Source: Planctomycetia bacterium (GTDB taxonomy: Bacteria; Planctomycetota; Planctomycetia; Pirellulales; Thermoguttaceae). From it: a DNA stretch of 36,814 nt. The stretch is taken from positions 1-36,814 of the forward strand of contig JAUNBJ010000021.1 of assembly GCA_030535245.1 (NCBI GenBank), read 5' to 3'. The stretch's first letter is position 1, and each line of letters opens with the position of its first letter. The notes beneath the pieces were generated by a model. It made no database searches. It was not told where the DNA came from and was given only the letters and a program-made list of their open reading frames with translations. Positions 31,608-36,814 of this stretch are shown piece after piece. Made by a program: the position numbers and the translations under genes.

Positions 31608-34600
31608 ATGGGACGCGTCTTTATTCTTTTACTGTTGTTTGCCTGTGCCACCCCGCATGGCTTCGGGGAGACGCTCTCGGTACGCCTTCGTATTTCCTGG
31701 GGAGGGCAAAATCCCACCCCCTGTTTCGGGCTTATTTCGGTGGACACCGGAAGTTTTCACGACCTTGCGCCCCTTTCGGTCGATTCGGAAAACCCCTGCG
31801 CCACGCGTCTTGCGTCGGGACAGATTCATATCCAGCAGAATCTTCCCCTTTCCTTTGGCGGCTGCGACGTGACGCTTCAGGCCCCCCCAGACGCTGTCCT
31901 GAAAATTCAGCTTGCCACCCATCCGCACGCCTCCTCTCCTGAAATCCAGAACGTTCCCCTCGGCGACATCCTCAAGAAAAACACCCCCCTTACGCTTGAC
32001 AACGGAATACGCCTCCTGTTGAAACGGGTTCCCGGAGATTCCCTGCGTCTTTCCATGGAAAAAACGCAACTCGTGTTTGCCCCCGGCGAAAAGTTCCGGG
32101 CCACGCTCACACCCGCACTGTTTCCCGCCACTGCCGCCAAAGCGGAGCTGTCGATCCAGCTTTTCCGTGCTCGGGAATCGTTTGAGATTGAGCAGGAGAA
32201 AAAATCGGGCGTCGTTCCGGGAGTCCCCACTCCGGTGGAGATTGAGCTGCCCCAGGAAGAAGGGGTTTACGACCTTGTTTTTTCCCTGAAAAATCGTTCG
32301 GAAGGGCGGCTGATGGAACCCCTGACCCGACCGCTGACCGGAAACCGGTTCCACGCGAAAAATCTGCTTGCGGAACGTCGGGTGCAACTTGTCGTGCTTT
32401 CACCGGAACTTCCTCCCCGCAGCGACCCAGGGCGGGACGAAACGCTGGTGTTGGAAATCGACCCGGCCCAACCGCGTTGGTGGGAACGTTTGAATCAGGC
32501 GTCGTCGTTCCAATATTTACGCTGGAAACGGGAAAACGCGGAAACCATCGGGAGCGGGGATTCGCAAATCACGTCGTTCTCCATGGGGCCGGCGGTCGAA
32601 CTGCCTACGGCGTCCTCGTGGGAAGCCTACCCGCTTGCCGTGGAAAAAATGGGGCAGCCGCATGTTCTGGAAGTGGAATATCCCGAATATCCGGAACAAT
32701 CCCTCGGAATCAGCATTCTCGAACCAAACGCTTCGGGGGCTATCGTTCCCATGGGGATTGATTCGGGACTCTGCGTTCCTCCCAATCCGCTGAAAAACGA
32801 ATTGCATCCCAGGGGTTGGAGGAAACATCGCGTTGTGTTTTGGCCCAAGAGCAAATCGCCGGTGATCCTGCTGACGAACCGTCATGCCCAAAACCCGGCG
32901 TATTATGGGAAAATCCGGATTCTCTCGCTGGCCGGGCTACGTCCGATGTTCCCCGCCGCCCAGAAGCAGGAGCTTGCTGCATGTCGCCGCATCACAGCCC
33001 TCTTTACGCACCCGCTGTTTCCGGAATGCTTTTCCGCAACGGAGATGGCGATCCCCGGATCAGATTTCTGCGTGGACGACTGGATCACGTTTTACGACGG
33101 CACGTCGCGGCTTTTGGAATACCTGAATTTTGCCGGATACAACAGTACCGTCCTGGCGGTGTATTCCGAAGGGAGCACGCTCTACCCCAGTGCACGGCTC
33201 GCCCCGTCGCCCCGGCATGACAGTGGCATTTTCTTTCCGGGAGGGCAAGACCCCGTACGCAAGGATGTGCTGGAAATGATGTTCCGCATGTTCAGCCGGG
33301 AGCGAATGACGCTGATTCCCGCCATGGATTTTTCGGTTCCCATCCCGGAGCTGGAAACGCTGGCGGAACAAAACCCGCACCTTCGCTGGAGGAATGCCGC
33401 AGGGCAGGATTACGCCGCTACGCTCCCCACGCTGCGTCAGGGAGCACCGTATTATAATATCTTAAACACGCAGGTGCAAAGCGTCGTGGCGCAATGCGTG
33501 GACGAACTGATCTCCCGGTATTCGCACCACCCGTCGTTTGGCGGCATTTCGCTTTTGCTTCGGGAGCGTGGTTTTCTCGTTTTGCCACCGCCGCAGTGGG
33601 GCGTGGATCCGGAAACGCTTCAGCAGTTCGCGCGGGACACGAACCTGACGTTGCCGCCGGAGTACGCACGGCAGGTTCAGTACGTGCTGGGGGAGGGGTT
33701 GCAACCCTGGCTGGCATGGCGGGCTTCGCGTCTGACGCTGTTTTACAAACATCTGGCGTCCCGGCTGGCGGGGGTTCCGGGGGCGAAACTGTACCTGACG
33801 GGAACCGATTACCTGACGACCGAAACGCACCCCGAATTGGGAGCGCAGCTTTCCGGCACACTGGGGGCTGAGGAAGTGCTGCTCCGTTCCGGAATCGACA
33901 TCCGGCAGTTGGCCAGCGTACCGAACATCGTGTTTCCACGCCCGCAGCGGGTTCTGCCAAACGCACCGCTTTCGGAATCGCTCCCCGACCTGCAATGGGC
34001 ACAGACGCCGGGAACTTACCGTGCGTTTCAGTCCCAGCAGGTGCCGTCGTGCGTTTTTTATCACCCGCCACGGCAGTTGCGGTTACGGGAATTGGACGCG
34101 AAAAGTCCGTACAAACCGACCTACACCTGGCTGGCCTCCACGCTGCCCCCAAGCGGTATGGCCAACCAGCGTCGCTTTGCGGAGAGCCTCGCCATGATGG
34201 ATGCCGACATGATTATCGACGGGGGATGGATGCCCTGCCTGGGACAGGAGGATTCCCTTCGGGAGACCTTCCGAATCGTGCGGCAGCTCCCGACCGGACG
34301 ATTCAACTCGGCCATGATGAGCGATCCGAACGACCGCCGCAATCAGCCGATCCTTTTCCGTTCGTACTCGGAGCGTGGGATGAATTACGCTTACGCGGTG
34401 AACCTTTCCGCATTTCCGATGAATGGGGAGGTCGTCGTTCAGGCTTCCGGGGATGCCCAGGCCCCCACGACCGTCACCCGGCTTTCGGACGGCAGAACCA
34501 CCACCCTGAACCAAGATGCGCGTGGCGTGAAATGGCGTGTGCGGCTCGAACCGTATCAGGTGGAAGGAATCCGCTTTTCCGGCCCCCCTGTCATGCTGTT

Positions 34601-35549
34601 CGACCCAACGGCGAATTTTTCCGGAGAAATCCAACCGGCGTTTCTGGCCCAGTATCACGTGCTTCAGGAACGATTGGCAGGGCTGCGGCGTCCTACGCTG
34701 TACATGGGGCTGGACAACGCGAATTTTGAGAGCGTATCGACCGTCCATGGCGTCATTCCCGGCTGGGAAACGTACCACGCAACCGCCCCGGAAAAGAACG
34801 GAACCGTAGAGCTGGATCGCGGGGTATCCCGTTCGGGGAACGCGTCGCTGCATCTTCGTGGGGACAGGGGGAGCGTCGGAGTCCGGAGCCTGCCGTTCGT
34901 TTCCAGCGAAACCGGACGCTTGTCGGCCGCCCTGTGGATGCGAACGACCACGGACGAGGCGGTCAACGTGCGTTTTACCCTGGAAGGAACATGGAGCGGC
35001 GGAACGGTTCGACGCGTCGCCCTGCTTCGCGCGGGGGGGCGTGGCGAAAAAGGAGCGTGGGAAGCGTATTCCATCAACGTAAACGACCTGCCGCTGACGG
35101 AGGGAATGGAGCTGCGGCTCGGTTTTGAGCTTCCGCAGGGGGGCGAAGTCTGGATCGACAACATCCAGCTTTCCGACATGAATTTTACCCCCAGGGAAAT
35201 CGAAACGCTGGGCCGGATGGTCGGGAACTACCGGGAACGTGTCCGTCGCGGGGAACTGGTGGCCAGCATGAGTATCCTGGAAAGCTTCTGGATGCGATTC
35301 CTCCAGGAAAACGTCGTCGGAGGAACCTCCCTGCCAACAGGGATTCCCCAGGTGGCCCAGGCGTCGGGAACATCCATGGGAACCCCGCAAATGGAGATTC
35401 CAATCAAAAAAGAAGAAACACCGCGTGAAAAAGTCGGCCTCCCCCCGCCGCCAGGATACGTCGAGAATATCGCCACCCCACGCGAAATCCCCCCCAAAAA
35501 ATCGGCGTTCCAAAAACTAAAAGACTGGATGCCATGGCAGGGGAATTGA
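31608..35549 (+). CDS. exported family-10-type glycosylhydrolase-like protein
   Basis: 1313 residues with a signal peptide (MGRVFILLLLFACATPHGFG). An N-terminal beta-rich part (20-480) precedes a TIM-barrel-like segment beginning near residue 485 (DDWITFYDGTSRLLEYLNFA; AVYSEGSTLYPS; GGQDPVRKDVLEMMFRMFSR), typical of the family-10-like glycosylhydrolases (GHL10/DUF187 group) of planctomycetes. A jelly-roll, carbohydrate-binding-like module lies at about 1035-1190 (SRSGNASLHLRG; EVWIDNIQLSD), and the Pro/Lys-rich tail ends in KLKDWMPWQGN. It probably acts outside the cytoplasmic membrane on a polysaccharide; substrate unknown. The start was chosen at ATG 31608 (signal peptide) rather than the upstream open frame to 31515. 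The stop codon TGA lies inside a heptamer array. Promoter suggests a leaderless message. Confidence 0.75.
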   Translation: MGRVFILLLLFACATPHGFGETLSVRLRISWGGQNPTPCFGLISVDTGSFHDLAPLSVDSENPCATRLASGQIHIQQNLPLSFGGCDVTLQAPPDAVLKIQLATHPHASSPEIQNVPLGDILKKNTPLTLDNGIRLLLKRVPGDSLRLSMEKTQLVFAPGEKFRATLTPALFPATAAKAELSIQLFRARESFEIEQEKKSGVVPGVPTPVEIELPQEEGVYDLVFSLKNRSEGRLMEPLTRPLTGNRFHAKNLLAERRVQLVVLSPELPPRSDPGRDETLVLEIDPAQPRWWERLNQASSFQYLRWKRENAETIGSGDSQITSFSMGPAVELPTASSWEAYPLAVEKMGQPHVLEVEYPEYPEQSLGISILEPNASGAIVPMGIDSGLCVPPNPLKNELHPRGWRKHRVVFWPKSKSPVILLTNRHAQNPAYYGKIRILSLAGLRPMFPAAQKQELAACRRITALFTHPLFPECFSATEMAIPGSDFCVDDWITFYDGTSRLLEYLNFAGYNSTVLAVYSEGSTLYPSARLAPSPRHDSGIFFPGGQDPVRKDVLEMMFRMFSRERMTLIPAMDFSVPIPELETLAEQNPHLRWRNAAGQDYAATLPTLRQGAPYYNILNTQVQSVVAQCVDELISRYSHHPSFGGISLLLRERGFLVLPPPQWGVDPETLQQFARDTNLTLPPEYARQVQYVLGEGLQPWLAWRASRLTLFYKHLASRLAGVPGAKLYLTGTDYLTTETHPELGAQLSGTLGAEEVLLRSGIDIRQLASVPNIVFPRPQRVLPNAPLSESLPDLQWAQTPGTYRAFQSQQVPSCVFYHPPRQLRLRELDAKSPYKPTYTWLASTLPPSGMANQRRFAESLAMMDADMIIDGGWMPCLGQEDSLRETFRIVRQLPTGRFNSAMMSDPNDRRNQPILFRSYSERGMNYAYAVNLSAFPMNGEVVVQASGDAQAPTTVTRLSDGRTTTLNQDARGVKWRVRLEPYQVEGIRFSGPPVMLFDPTANFSGEIQPAFLAQYHVLQERLAGLRRPTLYMGLDNANFESVSTVHGVIPGWETYHATAPEKNGTVELDRGVSRSGNASLHLRGDRGSVGVRSLPFVSSETGRLSAALWMRTTTDEAVNVRFTLEGTWSGGTVRRVALLRAGGRGEKGAWEAYSINVNDLPLTEGMELRLGFELPQGGEVWIDNIQLSDMNFTPREIETLGRMVGNYRERVRRGELVASMSILESFWMRFLQENVVGGTSLPTGIPQVAQASGTSMGTPQMEIPIKKEETPREKVGLPPPPGYVENIATPREIPPKKSAFQKLKDWMPWQGN

Positions 35550-35599
35550 TAATTGATAATTGATAATTGGTAGTTGGTAGTTGGTAGTTGGTACTTGCT
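35544..35599. repeat. 7-bp tandem array, AATTGAT/AGTTGGT-type x8
   Basis: Units AATTGAT x3, AATTGGT, AGTTGGT x3, ACTTGCT. The first unit contains the last sense codon and the TGA stop (35547-35549) of the glycosylhydrolase-like gene, and the array fills almost the whole gap up to the next gene's ribosome-binding site. Confidence 0.9.
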
Positions 35600-35615
35600 T
35601 GAATGAGGGAAAGAT

Positions 35616-36764
35616 ATGCGAAAGAAATTTCAGATGTTTCAGATGTTCCAGATGTTTCTGTGGGGGGTGCTCTGCTGCTCCACTGCGGTGTTGGCCGAGG
35701 AGAGCCTGATCCAAAAGACACTCCAGCCATTTATCGATTCGGGAGCCATGCCAGGAGTGGTGTCGATTTTTTCGGACGCCGGGAAACTGCAAATCGACTG
35801 CGTGGGCTGGGCCGACGTTGAAAACAAAGTCCCCATCTCCGAAAAGAATATCTTCTGGATCGCGTCGATGACCAAAGGTATCACCGCCGCCGCCATCCTG
35901 ACACTGGTGGACGAAGGGAAACTTTCACTCGACGACCCGGTAGAAAAATACCTGCCGGAATTCCAGTACGTCCGCGTCGGTGTGAAAAACGACGACGGAA
36001 CGCTGACCCTCCGAACCCCCAAATCGAAAATGACGCTCCGGCAAACGCTCTCCCACACCGCCGGCTTCCCCTTCATTCTCCCGCAGCAGAAACAGTTCGG
36101 AATCGACGTTTTCTCCATGCGGCATCAGGCCTCCATCGCCGCAAGCCAGCCGCTGTTGAGCGATCCCGGCACCCAGTACCAGTATAGCAACGTCGGAATC
36201 AACGTCGCCGCCGCCGTGATGGAAGTCGTCACCGGCAAGACACTGAGCGAAAACCTTCAGGAACGGATTTTCGACCCGCTGGGAATGACCGAAACGACGT
36301 TCCACCCCACCCCGGAACAGATCGCCCGGCTGGTGAAATGCTACAATATCAAAACGGGAAAATGCATTTTGACGAACGTGCCGTACCTGCAAAAGCCGTA
36401 CAACTCCCCCCATCGCCACGCCGAAGCGGGAGGCGGGTTGTTCTCGACCCCTTTGGACGTCCTGAAATTTTACCAGATGATTGCCGCCAAGGGGGTCTTT
36501 CAGGGAAAACGTATCCTGTCGGAAAATGCCGTGGAAACGCTTTCCAAAAAACAGACCCCCAAGGGGATTCCCAACGCGTACAGTCTCGGAATGGAAATTA
36601 ACGGGGACTGGTTTGGCCATGGCGGTGCCCTTCAGACCGACACGCGAGCCAATTTCAAAACGAATCAGGTGCTGCTGTATTTCGTCCAGATTGAGGGAAT
36701 CTGGAACCCCCCATGCCACGCCGCATGGATTCTGGCAGCACAAAAAACGGTAGAACTTCGTTGA
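35616..36764 (+). CDS. serine beta-lactamase-like hydrolase (class C/esterase family)
   Basis: 382 residues, exported: signal peptide (about 1-27, ending STAVLA). It has the serine-hydrolase triad of the beta-lactamase/EstB/DD-peptidase fold: Ser84-x-x-Lys87 (SMTKG), Tyr190-Ser-Asn192 (YSN), and His335-Gly-Gly (replacing KTG). The HGG form is common in esterase- and D-aminopeptidase-like members, so hydrolysis of a peptide or ester is as likely as a beta-lactam; no resistance role is implied. GAGGGA lies 5 nt before ATG 35616. The leader is unusual: three 9-bp repeats encode FQMFQMFQM. The stop (36762-36764) lies at the edge of a heptamer array. C-ending codons predominate. Confidence 0.85.
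   Translation: MRKKFQMFQMFQMFLWGVLCCSTAVLAEESLIQKTLQPFIDSGAMPGVVSIFSDAGKLQIDCVGWADVENKVPISEKNIFWIASMTKGITAAAILTLVDEGKLSLDDPVEKYLPEFQYVRVGVKNDDGTLTLRTPKSKMTLRQTLSHTAGFPFILPQQKQFGIDVFSMRHQASIAASQPLLSDPGTQYQYSNVGINVAAAVMEVVTGKTLSENLQERIFDPLGMTETTFHPTPEQIARLVKCYNIKTGKCILTNVPYLQKPYNSPHRHAEAGGGLFSTPLDVLKFYQMIAAKGVFQGKRILSENAVETLSKKQTPKGIPNAYSLGMEINGDWFGHGGALQTDTRANFKTNQVLLYFVQIEGIWNPPCHAAWILAAQKTVELR
35628..35654 (+). repeat. 9-bp tandem repeat x3 in a signal peptide
   Basis: TTTCAGATG, TTTCAGATG, TTCCAGATG encode Phe-Gln-Met three times within the leader of the beta-lactamase-like protein. The unit is in frame, so gain or loss changes leader length without a frameshift. Confidence 0.85.
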
Positions 36765-36797
36765 ATGGTTAATGGTTAATGGTTAATGGTTAATGGC
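36763..36797. repeat. 7-bp tandem array, TAATGGT-type x5
   Basis: Units GAATGGT, TAATGGT x3, TAATGGC. The first two bases (GA) complete the stop codon of the beta-lactamase-like gene. After it, CGGT...ACCG (about 36796-36811) could start a hairpin, but the window ends. Confidence 0.9.
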
Positions 36798-36814
36798 GGT
36801 GGTTCAGACCGTTT

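Noticed and set aside
34083..35513. 476-codon - strand frame opposite the glycosylhydrolase-like gene
   Set aside because: Low-complexity shadow; no start signal or family features.
1..36797. Heptamer arrays as CRISPR repeats
   Set aside because: The units are 7 bp and contiguous, without spacers; no cas genes nearby.

Overview
The window looks like chromosomal DNA from a member of the Planctomycetota, possibly a gut- or sediment-type Pirellulales/Thermoguttaceae relative (my inference). The supporting signs are a DUF1559 prepilin-like protein ending in an H-x9-DG motif, a PEP-CTERM surface protein, a large GAF/HlyD/M50 membrane cassette, a family-10-type glycosylhydrolase-like protein, an S12-S7 pair that is not followed by fusA, and moderately GC-rich coding DNA. 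No tRNA, rRNA, CRISPR array, transposase or prophage gene was seen.

Layout. 0-2.7 kb (+): a 32-residue basic microprotein with its own terminator, then a tightly packed run of FabZ-like dehydratase, rhomboid protease, TrmB and a DUF2752 membrane protein. 2.7-6.0 kb (-): an operon read right to left, with a membrane-anchored unknown protein, thiS, thiG, a degenerate thioredoxin-like protein and two tandem dispanin (CD225) proteins. 6.2-7.4 kb (+): a class I aspartate-type aminotransferase, followed by a large imperfect hairpin. 7.7-17.3 kb (+): a double-GAF/HlyD protein, an HlyD adaptor, a PqqD-M50-HlyD fusion, a YugP-like metalloprotease and an FAD/Fe-S oxidoreductase. 17.4-21.2 kb (+): a consensus promoter, a DUF1559 gene frameshifted at a G10 tract, and a PEP-CTERM beta-helix protein interrupted by one TGA. 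21.3-24.7 kb (-): an AT-richer surface-glycan cluster (family 2/21 glycosyltransferase and two methyltransferases), with a candidate promoter whose -35/-10 spacer contains a G11 tract. 25.2-27.0 kb (+): glycogen synthase with a strong terminator. 27.2-28.5 kb (+): rpsL and rpsG with promoter, structured intercistronic region and terminator. 28.7-31.4 kb (-): an MMPL/RND-type exporter. 31.6-36.8 kb (+): a 1313-residue glycosylhydrolase-like protein with a promoter placed for leaderless transcription, and a serine beta-lactamase-like hydrolase.

Two themes deserve attention. First, homopolymeric G tracts sit where a length change would switch surface genes: in the DUF1559 leader and in the promoter spacer ahead of the glycan-modification genes. 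Second, short intergenic arrays with a strict 7-bp period (TAATTGG, TAATTGA, TAATGGT or TCATTGT units) occur at seven places, mostly next to gene 3' ends. In two cases the array supplies the stop codon of the preceding gene, and in one case two arrays in opposite orientation flank a 114-bp inverted-repeat element.

The most system-like locus is 7.7-13.4 kb. A cytoplasmic double-GAF sensor is fused through one membrane segment to an HlyD-like arm, next to a separate HlyD adaptor and a polytopic M50 site-2-type protease that carries both an N-terminal PqqD-like peptide-binding domain and a C-terminal HlyD arm. I infer a ligand-controlled peptide processing/export or membrane-signalling apparatus. 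No cargo gene is visible in the window. All function assignments rest on motifs read by eye, with no database search.
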